Source: Trileptium ribeirensis
Taxonomy: Eukaryota; Nematoda; Enoplea; Enoplida; Thoracostomopsidae
Length of the DNA stretch: 64,000 bases
Assembly: GCA_030248225.1 (NCBI GenBank)
Contig: JASANE010007372.1
Location: forward strand, 1-64,000
Direction: 5' to 3'
Of the stretch, positions 1 to 11,872 are shown in pieces. Position numbers and translations under genes: made by a program. The notes beneath the pieces were generated by a model, which was not told where the DNA came from, made no database searches, and worked only from the letters and a program-made list of their open reading frames with translations. The first letter of the stretch is position 1. The number at the start of each line of letters is the position of its first letter.

Positions 1-1982
1 ATGCAATAGGGTTATTTATACAACTTTGAATCAAAGCTATACGACTGAACGAATGCTATCAACCTGAGCTCTATAATTAGAGCAACAATATAATATGTAA
101 GGCAGTTTGTCACATGTTAAGAGGATCTTTGCCCCAAATCAATTAGTGGACTGTATTCGTGCTATTGATAACAATCTGTTTTGTTGATAATCAGTAAAGT
201 GTCCTACTACGTTACTCAATTTCGAGATTCACTTGTAAGCATGGCCGATACCGTAAAAATTTATACGGTGGAGATTATAGGCCTTCTCCACGTCGCAAAA
301 CCTGGCTAAAAATTGGAAACGCCAGTCGATATCCGACTGGTGGCAATGAATTCGAGTGTATATATGTAGAGAGTTCGAAAGGTAGGCGAAATATTGAAAG
401 TTTTGATCGACAAACTGACTTTGAAACTTAGAATACAATAAGGGGCCACCACATGTTGGACCGGTGTACCAGCAGTCGGAGATACCCTTTTCACAATTTC
501 AAGTTGCGCGAGTTCAGGAGTGATAGACGTGTCATTATCCCGGGCAGGGGCGTAGGTTTAGGTATAAAATTATTAGGACAGCATCATGGATAAACCGTAG
601 GCTGATAAATAAAATATTCCACAACGTAATTATAAAACTTTCGATGAGTTGAACAGACCGTGGAAATCACACTGCGATTGAATAATAAACCTGTGACATT
701 CGTATGTGTTATAACTCCGCCAAACTATAAAATAAACTAATGTGATTACATCGAAACACGACATTACAACCGAATCTAGACCGTTATGACGCTACAACGT
801 ATGATATATATTCAATGCCTATATTATTCACAGTTGTTAATATTATAATCAATGTATACGCAGACGAAAAATATTTATTATATGTCTCCCTCGTCACAGC
901 ATTAAATATATTCTGCCGTAGGGTGTTGGAGCAAACGTGTCGACACCAAAACTCCTAAACACAAATGAATACAGAGAAATAATTTGTGGTTCGTCACCTA
1001 GAATTTGCATAACAGCAGAAAAGAAGCGTTGACTACTAGCTACCTCAACACCAACAAATGCTAACAATATAGACATTTTTATATTTATAATATATATTTC
1101 TCCGAAAATATTAGCCACTGCAGATGGTTAACACGTATATAAGTATGTGTACGCTGGGATCTGAACCGGACCGGCAAAGAAGATAAATTCTGTGGGTCAA
1201 AATTTTAAGTAAAAACTTGACAGCCAATACATGTAGCTACCACTATAGTTTGTAACTAACTGAGCGTCAGGACAAACTCGGTGTCCCACAGTCGTGAAGG
1301 AATATAGTTGGTGTAACAAAATAAGAAAATTTAGTTGCGAAATCCAATCTCTTGCACGGTATTGTAAATGGCCCAATGATTGGATTCCCATGAGACAATA
1401 TGATGAACAAATTTCAATGATCTCAACGATGAGCAATTGTTACAAGTACTATATAGAATTTAGGTTGCCAATGTAAGCGAAGAACGTTTTAAATTCCGAA
1501 CAAATTTGAAGGACTCTGAGCCCTCTCATGGAGTGTCTCAAAAACGGGCCACAGTAAGGCAGCAGTTTCTGTAAAAATGACAAAATCGTTTCACTTAGCT
1601 TGTGACGAGTCAATTCATGTTTGACGCATTTGGAGTAAACGACGCCATATGTAGTGAACTAGCATCTAATATATACTATCCGCCTTGAGAAATAAACCTG
1701 CGTAACCTTTGAATTTCGTAGTTTTTGTTGTAATTGCACCAAAAAACTAAAACTAAACTATGCACAGATTGTCTAGAATAAACAATTGTTAACAAATTAA
1801 ACTAATGTGTCAAATGCTCCATAATAACGTTCTTCAGTCGCGGCCTGCACGATTACTATCACTAATTGACCCGTACAAGCGAGTTGAATGGCATTTCGCG
1901 TGTGCGTGTGGCACACACATACTAGTTACCAGCACTATATACTACTTCCTGCGTGACGAAGTCTTAATAATTTACAAGCATG
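1..1982. other. No recognisable gene
   Basis: AT-rich sequence with only short open frames on both strands and no domain, RNA gene or repeat that I could identify. Confidence 0.6.
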
Positions 1983-2117
1983 CTCCAGGAAATGAACCAA
2001 ATAATGCTCAGAATGATTCAACCAAGTCTCTCGGTGCCCTGCTCGTTCACTTCCTCCAGGAAATCAACCAAAGAATTTTTAGAACGATTCAACCAAGTCT
2101 CTCGGTGCCCTGCTCGT
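1983..2117. repeat. Two tandem 71-bp copies
   Basis: CTCCAGGAAATGAACCAA at 1983 recurs as CTCCAGGAAATCAACCAA at 2054, and both copies end with ATTCAACCAAGTCTCTCGGT and GCCCTGCTCGT. A recent local duplication; no gene is recognised around it. Confidence 0.85.
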
Positions 2118-2334
2118 AAATCAACAAAAACAAAATAATTGGGGATCAGCCCAACTTCAAGTGACAGCAAAGAGACTGCGAGTATAAAATTTTAATACCA
2201 AAATTCGAAAATGGCCGTAAGTTTTAAAATGCAACAAAACACAACGAGTAACTACATTATGCAATGACTAGATAGTATACCGGCAACAATGACCTGCATA
2301 TTTATATACATTCCATAACAAGTAACAAACAGAG

Positions 2335-2640
2335 CGAGAGAAGCGATCGGAGTTGCAACTGAGGGCAATAGGGGAAAATTTTAAAAATTCCTTTTTATCT
2401 GGTTATGTCATTCATAACTCATTTTCATATGGTCGAATTTCGACAATTTTTTGTTCGATAGCAAAAGTGTAGGATGTGCCTTTAGTTCAACGCGAGCAGC
2501 TCCGACCCTATTTTTATGGTCAAAATAACAAAAACCAGGTTGTTAAGGATTCTTTAGCAAATTTGGCCATACGGATACCAGTCTTTCGGAGCCCATATCT
2601 TGTGACAGTGCCTTCGCATCGAAAAACCGGCCCTCCTTGG
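2335..2640. repeat. Dispersed repeat family, copy A
   Basis: Shares blocks in the same order with 57880-58220 and 62999-63345: GGGGAAAATTT, CGACAATTTTTTGTTCGATA, GCAAAAGTG, a TTTAGTT(C/G)AACGCGA-like block, GGCCATACGG(A/G)TACCAG, CCCATATCTTG and TTCGCATCGAAAAA. No conserved coding frame. The family is unidentified. Confidence 0.7.
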
Positions 2641-3284
2641 GTTTGGGGGGGGGGAAATCAGGGAAGGGGCCCACCATCATTTCAGGTATAGCCCCCATAG
2701 TCTCTGGACCCCCAATCATCTCTCACCCCCAAAACCGATCTCTTCGAGATCAGGGTCACCCCTTTTCAGGTATAACCTCCGATATGCTGTTTCAATATTC
2801 TTTTATTTTCGGATTTTTGGGGGATATGGAGGCTTTTCTGGCAATTTTTTTCCTAAAGCTTTGCTTTAAAAAATTCTTGCCCCCTAACCCCTTGTAACTT
2901 TGGCTTTTCCAATGGAGAAGGTTTCAGGGCTCTATCTCTTAAGGGGGCTTCAGCAAGGGGCCCTAATTTCAGGGGTCGGAATTTTTTTAAAAATGTGGAT
3001 TTTGAGTTTTTTTACATTTTTGACCATAACTTTTTATTGGATGGACCGATTTGGCTCAAATTGGACATGAAATAGAAGATCCCATGCGCTATCGAACGAA
3101 TCCTTATGTAGTCAGGGTAACGCCATATGGAGCTCGATACTGGCAGTGCAAGCGAAAACTGATATTTTTAAATGAAATTCTTATGCGTTTAAATGGATGG
3201 ATTTTTGGCATTGGTCATATCGTGATTAGGTTTAGTGGGAGAACAGCTTAGTACGGGGGGTCCCGGGGGCGGAGCCCCCCGGCT

Positions 3285-3405
3285 TTTGCTTAGGCTTAGT
3301 CTAAGGCTCAGGCTTGAGCCTAAAGACTTAGGTCTAAAAGCCCAAGGCTTAGTCTAAGGCTCAGGCTTGAAGTCTGAAGACTTAGGCTTAGTCTAAGGCT
3401 TAGGC
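3285..3405. repeat. Degenerate AGGCTTAGTCTAAGG repeat
   Basis: AGGCTTAGTCTAAGGCTCAG occurs twice, about 60 bp apart, with further variants such as AGACTTAGG, and several pieces are self-complementary (GGCTTGAGCC, CTTAGTCTAAG). It follows a GC-rich palindromic segment, CCCGGGGGCGGAGCCCCC. It lies just left of the Merlin remnant. Confidence 0.6.
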
Positions 3406-3460
3406 TAACATTTATATTTGCGCAACGTAAATTATAACAACTTACAATTGAAAAGGATGT

Positions 3461-4253
3461 TTATTGTGAATTTGGCCCACTACAGCTCCGAGGATGTTGT
3501 GGGAGAAACGGCGACGCCACTGAAACTCGATCAAAGTACGGTGGAACAATGTGTCGGATATGCCTTGCTTGATGCCTCATGAAGTTTTTAAGGGTTCCCC
3601 AGAGGCCATCGATGTTTTGGCGTGTGGGCATGAAAGTTGTCTGGGTTAACGAACTGGCGGTTGTGATGATTGACCGTTGCATGAAGATATGGCTGCGGAT
3701 GGGGTAAGCGGCGGAGACCTTGGACATAAGTTTGGTAACTGTCCGTGTTGACGCGTGTGCCGGGCCGTATATGTTGCTGGATAAGAGGTATGATGGTCGC
3801 AGCGGTACGATTAGCAACCGAAAACAAAAAGCAGTTGCCGGTTTGACGCTCGATCATGCCGACGACCCATCCATGTTTCCTTCTGGGCATGCCGCGGTTA
3901 TATTTTTACCGAAAGAACATGGATTCGTCCACCTCAACATCAAGGGCTGGCCCTCCGAGTACAGTATTTTGGCAGTGTTGATTATCGTAGGCCACAGCAA
4001 TGTCACGATAGTAGTTATACCAATTCGTTGCTGTGTCTGATCCAATGTTAGCCTGCTGCATAATCCATTCAGTGGGCAAATTGTCGATGTAGGCAAACAT
4101 TACCAAAAGTGCAGTGAACAAGGAGATGTGTTGGACGGCGAAGAATGAGTTATGGCGTATAGAGGACTTGTGGCGACATGCTTTGCATCGCCATTCATAA
4201 TTGTCACCTCGGCCTAAGTCGCCTCGAGCCGCGCCGAAAAACCGAACTATCAT
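3461..4253 (-). pseudogene. Merlin (IS1595/ISXO2-like) DNA transposase, broken
   Basis: Reading right to left, the protein shows a Cys-rich WRCKACRHKSSIRHNSFF segment, then VEVDESMF (first catalytic Asp, codon 3927-3929), WVVGMIERQTGNCFLF, RTAATIIPLIQQHIRPG, NTDSYQTY (second Asp, 3741-3743) and NIDGLWGTLKN, where a Glu is usual in the third position but Asp is present (3608-3610). This order is that of the IS1595-like DDE family (Merlin in eukaryotes). It is dead: an in-frame TAA at 3906-3908, a frameshift just before the third motif, a further shift before EFQWRRRF near 3500, and two stops upstream of 4253. The terminal inverted repeats were not found. Confidence 0.85.
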
Positions 4254-4649
4254 CGAGATCTATTACTTTGCTGACCACTTTTTGTGGGACCACTCCCTGG
4301 ACCAATCCCATGCCTTTACAATAAGTTTAGGGTCAATTAAACCGGTTTCCAGTAAATAGTGGGGCTTCAGTAGTTTGGTACATGGCATCAAAAATAGCTA
4401 TAAAGAGATAGTTTTCGGTATGCTGAATGCAGTGGTTTGGTTATTAAAGTGCTGCGTACGTATTTCATACATGTTAATGGATTGGGGGTGTACGAGGTTT
4501 TGGGATTTTGCGTGGATTCAAGGTTTTGTACTCTCAGGCCGTCCTCGGCGTGGTATATGACGGTAATGTTTAAGTAATATCGTTATGTAACCTTTTAGTC
4601 AAAATGGTTCGCTAGCTATGTATTTAAAATAAAATATATTAAATATACT

Positions 4650-5240
4650 AACTCTTACATATATTTCTATATTCCAATTCTCCATACTCCAATTCTCCCA
4701 TATCCCTATCTATCCCAAACCCAAATGTTATACTTAAAAACTATTTAAAACTTATTCTTTCCTTTTAAATACCCCTTTTCCTAACCCATATTTCCTATTC
4801 ACCCACCCTCTCCCTCTAAAAGCAAAATTTAACCAAATTCCACTTTTTCTCAATTTCCCACCTTTTTCAACAGAAATTCAAACTAATCTCTCCACCAAAC
4901 CTTCACCAATACCCCTCAAACTTTCATACCTTACTCATATCGCTATTCCCAACCACATATTTAACCCGCTCCATTCCCCTCTTCCTATTTCTTATAAATT
5001 TACCTTTTACAAAAATATTTCTTTTCTCCCATTTCCTGTATTTTTCAAACATTCCCCACTTGTTCAAAACTCAACCCACATCCTTCAAATTTCAATATGC
5101 TTTTAATTTTGCCCTACCTACCTATTTTAACCTATTAAATTTCATCGCCCATCTTTCTCTACTTTTCTCAAACCACGCCCCACCTTCACACCGCATTTCT
5201 CATTTCAAACTTTCAACTAAATCTCCCCTAAAATTATACT
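4650..5240. repeat. Nearly G-free (A/C/T) tract, about 590 bp
   Basis: The + strand holds only about a dozen G residues in some 590 bases, while C is plentiful, for example in TTCACCAATACCCCTCAAAC and CACCCACCCTCTCCCTCTAA. No simple repeat unit is evident. The strand asymmetry ends sharply near 5240. Gene coding is not supported. Confidence 0.85.
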
Positions 5241-5637
5241 TATATAACGAATATGTTGTATATATATATCTAGATGTAGCGGTGCGTAATATTGTTACGA
5301 TACATGGTATCGTTCTCACCGTAAAGGGAGTTGCATATTATTCGTAAATATTTACTTGTTTCGATATTGAATGTGAATTTAGGGTGTATAAAAATATGAT
5401 TGATTATGTTTTTCGGTGGTGAAAAAATGACCTAGCTCATTTTCGACGTTTCATTATGAATTGTTGGCTGATGTAGATAGGAGAATTTAAGTTTGCGTTT
5501 GAGGTTGTGTTACGTTATTGGATAGATATGGAATGTTATGCACTGGTGGAAAGGCGTCATACCTAATGTTTTTGGCATTTTATACGCGGAACTACAATAT
5601 GCGAAGGGTTTATATTTTCGTTCAGTCTAGCTGATAC

Positions 5638-5970
5638 ATGGCGGCAGGGGGGTACGGGGGTAACCCCCCTGAGGTCCGGACCCTCCTTCCCCCGAGGCCG
5701 AAAACCCAGGGGGGTTTGTGTCCCTGGGTTGGGGTGCGCAGCCCCCCCCCCCCCCCGAGGCCGAAAAGCCAGGGGCGTAACCGCCGCCTCGACCAGTTTT
5801 GCGGCCGGAAGTGCAGAAACTGAACTCACATACGCCAAAAATATGGCTACTAGGACCAAAAAAAGGTTCTCACGACCGACCCCCCTAGGAAAATTTGGCC
5901 GGCCAGGTGGATTACCCCCCTGGGGTGGCTGCGACCCCCCCCCGTGGGGGGCCTCTACCCCCGCTGGCAT
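5638..5970. repeat. GC-rich block with repeated CCCGAGGCCGAAAA units
   Basis: CCCCGAGGCCGAAAA occurs at about 5692 and 5754, each followed by CCAGGGG. Runs of C and G up to 15 long surround it, and long open frames occur on both strands, as expected from low stop content in GC-rich DNA. I regard those frames as non-coding. Confidence 0.6.
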
Positions 5971-6467
5971 GACCGACCGCCGCCATGTATGGTCTAGCTA
6001 TAGAGCTGTAGGACTCTTGAGCGTGTCTCTTGCCCTAGATTTATTTTCTGTGGCGGTCATCGAGTTTTTGTGACTTTCTGATTTATTAGCTAATCGAAGC
6101 ATGTTTGATTGGAAGTTGTCTCGAGTTTTTCCCGATTTGGCTTAACATTTACCCGTTATACTTATTCAAAATTATCACTATCGTGTTGCACATTCGATCA
6201 GGTCTACACTGACAGTTAGCTAGATATTACCCACAACGTTCATCCTTGGGTTAGCTGTTTGTTAGTGCAGTATTAATTGGTGGCCTGAATCGTGGTTCAA
6301 TAGTATTTTTGGTGCATTATAGTAGTTGCTGGGGGTCGATGCGCCGCGTAAGCACGAGGATACACCACCGTCCGAAATGATTAAGCTCCGACATGGTGGC
6401 CATGACGGGGCCAATGCAGATCCTGTGAAGATCCTGTGGTTACGTTTGCCGGATTGGCTTGTAGTCA

Positions 6468-7480
6468 GTGGTGATATTCGACTACATTTTTACTGTTAAT
6501 TTATGCGCGTTACAGCACGGAATTGGTGAGTGTCCGGTAGCTGTAAATACTGTTTCGCAGTTTTATGCCATGGATGATACAGCTGCGTATTTGCCGCCTG
6601 ATGGCACGACACAGTGGTCAATAGGAAACGATCGTACGAGTACGCCTTTACCGACTGCTACTGACGGCGGCACTACATCTATGGTGATGCTACGCTGACC
6701 CCGCTAGATGCAACTTTGTGTCGAGTGGAGGTAAGCTTAGTTGATACTAGTCGTAAACACGATGAAATGACTAACCTGGTGCGTGATTCAAGTCGCAAAT
6801 ATAACGAAATAGCCGATTTAGTACGTGATACTGTACGTGACTCTAGTCGTAAGTATGATGAAATGATATTAGGTACAATGCAACGTGAACGTAGATTCCA
6901 AAGCCTTATGGTACGACAAAATAATGACCTACAGGAGCAAATGAATGAATTACGGGGTAATCTTAATCAATTGCGAGACCTGATAGGTATGGATCCTGTG
7001 TTGACTCCAACCTCTGATACCCGAATCGAAGATTCGGTTTACATGGATGCCACAGTTGTGGATGCAGATACTATGCTAAAAGTGCGATTAGATTTCGAGC
7101 CTACGGTTCCTGTAACAGACCCAGTTAAGGCAGAACCGCTTCAAGCTACTTTGCCGATTCCAAATGTTCAGGTTTCATCTGATATCCCGTCAGTATCTAC
7201 TAGGGTTTTGTCGGTACCAGTTGTAGTGTCGTCATGTGTGCCTGTGTCTACACCGACCGTCTCTGTGTCAGCCTCGGTACCTGTTGTTTCTACCGGTACC
7301 GATGCTTTAGCAAGCACTGGTGCCTGTGCTGCGCGTACACAAACTGCGCCTGCTGCTGCAACTACTCCTGCTCCTCCGTCACTTGTAGTTAATGTACCAC
7401 CTCCTAAAGAGGCTGTCAATATCGAAAGATACGATGGCACATCAGATTTTACCAAGTATTTTCGGCGGTTGAAAAACTGA
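6468..7480 (+). pseudogene. Gypsy-type retrotransposon gag, N-terminal part
   Basis: Two overlapping reading frames. The second (6716-7480) begins with 14-residue repeats of the type SRKYDEM...LVRD, which look like a coiled coil, continues into a Val/Ser/Thr/Pro-rich linker, and ends with NIERYDGTSDFTKYFRRLK, the usual start of a gag capsid domain. It shifts frame near 7480 into the next segment. An LTR or primer binding site upstream (6000-6467) could not be identified. Confidence 0.65.
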
Positions 7481-7487
7481 GTTTGAA

Positions 7488-8343
7488 TTGGCAGGTGTAG
7501 ATACGTCAAGCGATAAATTTCGTACTCTGCGTAAGAAATTAACTGATGCTGTCCGAAGTATTACTGATTTGCTGATGACAGCTTCAGAGGCACCGACGAC
7601 ATATGAAGAGTTAGTTTATCAGCTGCTGAAACAATTTGTGGAAAGTCGAGAGTTTGTAGACGAGGTTCAACGGTTCCAGCAAATGAGCCAAAAAAGTTCG
7701 GTTACGGATTTCTCTGACGAATTGGAGTTACTATGGCATAAACGAATCGTTCCGTTGAACCTAGGTGACCATCATGCCACTAATTTCTTGCGCAATACGT
7801 TTTTGCGTGGCATGCGGCGCGGATTACGTTCGCGCCTCATCCATGGTGACCAATGGTCTTTTGATGAATTGAAACGTTAAGCGGCAAACGTGGAACGTAC
7901 GGAAAAATTTTTGTCCGGAACCGACGATGATGGAAACTCATCGCGGTCCACCAGTAGATTCCAACGATCTTGTAGGCCGAGTCAGAACGTTAGGGCTAAT
8001 AATGGTGCAGTACCACGGTCGAAAGATGGTTGACAAATTCCAACGCGTCAAAGTGTTGGAAAGCGAAGTAATGATATAAGAAATACCCGAGTAGCTGAAC
8101 AAGTTTCTGCGACTGCAATTGTGTGTTATGACTGTGGTGCCACTGGTCATGTTCGCGCTCGATGTCTATATCGGGACTCACGCCTTCGTCAACAAGAACG
8201 CGGTGTGGCATGGGAAGTTACGGCTCGCTCGTCTCCGGGTCAACGGTCATAGAATGGTGCCGAACCCAAAGAACTGTGGAAGTGTTTTTTATGTGGTCAC
8301 CCGGGTCATTTTTCTCGGGGTTGTCGTCAGCTATCTGTAAACG
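7488..8343 (+). pseudogene. Gypsy-type gag capsid and nucleocapsid, with stops
   Basis: The frame from 7488 gives a retrotrans_gag-like domain (TYEELVYQLLKQF, DFSDELELLWHKRI, FLRGMRRGLRSRL). After the stop at 7878-7880 the same frame goes on to two CCHC zinc knuckles, CYDCGATGHVRARC (8124-8165) and CFLCGHPGHFSRGC (8283-8324), both with exact C-x2-C-x4-H-x4-C spacing. In-frame stops after the capsid, near 8030 and between the knuckles show that it is inactive. It would package the element's RNA. Confidence 0.8.
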
Positions 8344-8393
8344 CGGAGAGACAGTTAACTGGTGATAATCGACGACGACCTGAATCGAAAGCC

Positions 8394-8975
8394 GTGCACG
8401 CAGCGACTCTAATCTGTTTGGCTCGACAGATGAGCGATATTATGTCACATTTGAAATCGGATGACGCGAGAAATTCCGATAGAAAAACGACTAGCAATAA
8501 CTCATCGAATTCGCCATCACAAATAATGTTGCACCAGAATCTACGACGTCAGGTACTGATGGAAAAAGTTGCTGAGCCAACGTTTGAAGAAAATTCTGAA
8601 CTGCTAAATAATATGAAGGTTTTGATAGCTCAGGTAGAGATGTTGGCTTGTCCTGCCAAATCATGTTTCTATGTTGACGTGAAGATCGATTCGTACAAAT
8701 TACGGGGACTAGTGGATACTGGAGCGCAAATGACAACTATGCTACAAGAAGTCCATGAAAAGGTTTTAGTCGGTACAGGCTAAATTCAGAAGCAATACAA
8801 GTATTTGCTTTTGATGGTTCCCCAGCTAGTAAAACCCTGGGATGGTTCGAAGCACTAGTACATTTCGGGAATCAGTCCCAGTACGTGCAAATCCACGTCG
8901 TACCCGATATGCCAGTTGCGACTGTCATCGGTGATGACATGTCACGAAGATTCCAAACTATAAACGATTACCAGA
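8394..8975 (+). pseudogene. Gypsy-type aspartic protease
   Basis: Follows the zinc knuckles in the same frame. VDVKIDSYKLRGLVDTGAQM carries the DTGA active site of retropepsins (about 8716-8727). A frameshift near 8783 moves the second half (FDGSPASKTLGWFEAL, VVPDMPVATVIGDDM) into another frame. The order gag, protease, RT is typical of Ty3/gypsy elements. Confidence 0.75.
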
Positions 8976-8979
8976 AAAT

Positions 8980-10310
8980 GTGAATTCTGTTGGTGATAAG
9001 CCTGTGCGATCGTGGTCATTGATCCGACGTGAAGAGACAACATCGGAAGAACCTGATACAGGAAAAATGTTAGCATATGAGAAACCGAAAGAAGTCCCTG
9101 TGGGTGCTTTCCATGTATGTCGGGTATCTACTGATATTGAAATTCCACCTGAAAGTAAAAAGCTGGTACCATGTAATATCAACACCACCAATTACAACGG
9201 ACAAAGTGTCATGGTAGAAACCGACGTGAGTAGGCGATGCGAACGACCCATACTTTGTCCAAATGCTGTTGTTGAAGTGCAAGAAGGTTTGGTTTGGGTA
9301 CCAGTTATCACTTTGGAACGAAAGTCATATAGATTGAGATTTGACGACTTTATGTCCCACATTACGGAAATAGTGGATACGATTGCTGTCATGTCGACAG
9401 AAAAACCAGCCACAACGGATGTTGACTACTTCAAAATAGTTATGAATAAGACTCAGATTCGGCAAAAAGAAGCCAGACACTTACTTGCATAGGGAATTGG
9501 CAGCGGAAATAACGCAAGATAAAGAAGCTGACTTACTGGAAGGGGTGTCTCTAAAGGAACCTATTGCTACCAAAACCGAAATTCGGATTTTAGCGCGGTT
9601 GTTGGAACGTAACAGCGATGTTTTCGGAAGTTCCACGACACCTCTTAGTCGAACGCATGTATTGCGACATCCCTTCGATATAAGGGATACTAAACCCATC
9701 CAACAACGAATGAGATGTAACCTTACATGCATCCTGAAGAAATTTCTAAACAAGTCCAGGTTATGCTAGACTATGACGCAATCCAGCCATTAATGAGTCT
9801 GTGGGCATCTCCTGTCGTTCTTGTTAGGAAAAAGACAGGAGATGTGAAGTTTTGTATCGATTACCGTATGTTATGACGTGACTAAGAAGGATAGTTTCCT
9901 TCCTCCACGAATTGACGATACATTAAACGCCCTCAAAGGTGCGAAGTATTTTACAACGTTGGATTTGAAATCTGGTTACTGACACGTATAAATGGAACCT
10001 GAGGATATTGAAAAGACAGCCTTCATTTGTAATGAAGGCCTATTCGAGTTTAAGGTAATGTCCTTTGGTTTAACCAATGCTCCTGCTACGTTTCAAAGAG
10101 TGATGCAGATCGTTTTGTCAGGCTATCTACTAGAATTTTGCCTATGTTACATTGATGATGTTATCGTGTTCTCGGTCACATTCGAAGAACACCTGTGGGA
10201 TATTCAATGCGTGTTTAATCGTCTTCGGGATGCAGGTTTATCAATCAAGGGCAAGAAATGTGAGTTCGTACGACGAGAAGTATTGTTCTTAGGCCATGTA
10301 GTGTAGGAAA
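8980..10310 (+). pseudogene. Gypsy-type reverse transcriptase, broken
   Basis: The region 8980-9492 is the protease-RT connection. RT blocks follow: ASPVVLVRKKTGDVKFCIDY (about 9810), AKYFTTLDLKSGY (about 9941), FEFKVMSFGLTNAPATFQR (about 10045), the catalytic YIDDV (10148-10162) and KCEFVRREVLFLGHVV. Frameshifts occur near 9490, 9760 and 9870. Stops TGA and TAA stand directly after LKSGY, where Trp and Gln are usual, and TAG follows GHVV. It copied element RNA into DNA when active. Confidence 0.88.
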
Positions 10311-10861
10311 ACGGTATTTCCCCAGATCCAGCTAAAGTCCAAAAGATTTTGGAGTGCGAAAGACTACAAAACGTTACGGAAGTACGTTCGTTCTTAGGGT
10401 TGATCGGTTATTACCGTCAATTCATTGAGGGCTATAGTCTCATCGCGGCTCTATTGCACGAATTGACAAAGGGGAAAAGTAAGTTTAATTCAATAGAGTC
10501 TCGCTGGACCGAACAGTGCCAAATAACCTTTGATAAGTTGAAAGTCACATTGACCACAGCACCTATTCTAGCTTATCCGAATCCAGTGAAACCATTTCGG
10601 TTGTACACGGATGCCAGTAATGAAGGTGTTGGCTTTATTTTGACACAAGGTGGCGATGATGGAAGGGAACGAGTGATTCATTACGGAGGTAGAAAGTTTC
10701 ACGATGCTGAAACCAGATATAGCGTGACTGAAAAAGAGTGTTTGGCCGTAGTACGAGCTATGGTGCAATTTCGGCCATATTTATTGGGTAGCTTTGCCAC
10801 AATCGTGACAGATCACGCTCCCTTAGTGCAAATTCTAATGACAACTCGTTCTATTCCTTGA
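10311..10861 (+). pseudogene. Gypsy-type RT connection and RNase H; element truncated here
   Basis: Reads RSFLGLIGYYRQFIEGY, then the RNase H domain with LYTDASNEGVGFILTQ, TEKECLAVVRAM and TDHAPLVQIL. The frame stops at 10859-10861 and runs straight into pyrimidine-rich sequence and a TTTC microsatellite. The integrase and 3' LTR are absent, so the element is 3' truncated. Confidence 0.88.
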
Positions 10862-11034
10862 CAACCCGAAATTCCTTCGGGAACCCTGTGCTCCCACACC
10901 CTTCCCTTGTCCCGTTTTTGCTTCTTTTCTTTTTTTTGTCTCTCTTTAATGGACCTTTTCCGCCGTCCTTTGGTTTTGCCGTGTTTCTGTTTCTTTCTTG
11001 CTCTCTTTGCTCTTTCTTGGCTATCTGCCTCTTC

Positions 11035-11056
11035 TCTCTGCTTTTCTTTCTTTTTT

Positions 11057-11096
<40 letters not shown>

Positions 11097-11100
11097 TCCT

Positions 11101-11131
<31 letters not shown>

Positions 11132-11150
11132 CTTTCTTTAGTCTGTCCTC
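11035..11150. repeat. TTTC microsatellite
   Basis: About 25 nearly perfect units of CTTT with few interruptions. It is preceded by a pyrimidine-rich stretch from 10900 that joins directly to the truncated gypsy RNase H. The open frames over it (Phe/Leu/Ser-rich) are artefacts of the repeat. Confidence 0.97.
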
Positions 11151-11872
11151 CTTTCTGTCTGCTTCTATTTTAATTAAAATATTAACTAACTATTAATAAG
11201 CTAATACTGATACTAATAAATATGAAACACCGACCAGTCATATCGATATATATGTATATATTTAATATATAATTATATAAAAATAAAAACAAAGAAGTTG
11301 TCTTAATTCGTAAGTTTTACGAATTTAGACTATATATAGAGCAATAGGTATATAGCGGGACAGGGGGGAGGTTTGGAGCCCACCGTGGCCCCAGTACGTC
11401 CCATGCGGGGTGCTCTTTTGGCCGATGGTTCCCCAGGGGGTGCCCTACCCCTGGTCCCGAAGAAGGTCCCGTCCCGCGGCGCGTTCCCCCTTGGGAGGCC
11501 CACCAAACGGCTCTTGTCCCATGAAATTTCAAAGCTGAGATAAATACAAACACCCAGACTGATATACATACGTGTAATGTATGTACGTCGGGACGCGGTA
11601 AGAATGGCCTTATACATGGATTCAGCAGCATGGGCCTTTTGATAGACCATCAATTCGAATCGCCAGACAAAAAGATAAACATGCAATGTTTGCACGTTAC
11701 CGCACGTATTTCATAGTGAAATAGATTGAAATTAGATAGGGGTTCAAGTTTGGGTGCGGGTATATGATGTGTATTCCATGGACTTTATTCATACTTAACT
11801 CATATCAATATTTACTAATTCTAATGATAATAATAATAATTTTAGTAATAGTTTCGGCTTAAAATTGTTTTG

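Noticed and set aside
894..1436. Short frames of 60-80 residues near the left end
   Set aside because: Isolated, overlapping on both strands, without domain or splice-supported partners.
3285..3405. TTAGGC-like pieces suggesting an interstitial nematode telomere
   Set aside because: Only isolated TTAGGC-type hexamers in a longer, self-complementary repeat; there is no run of two or more perfect tandem hexamers.
5563..5970. 135-residue and other Gly/Pro/Arg-rich open frames on both strands
   Set aside because: They fall in GC-rich low-complexity DNA with few stops; no domain and frames on both strands.
10858..11196. 112-residue Phe/Leu/Ser-rich frame
   Set aside because: It is a translation of the TTTC microsatellite and its pyrimidine-rich flank.
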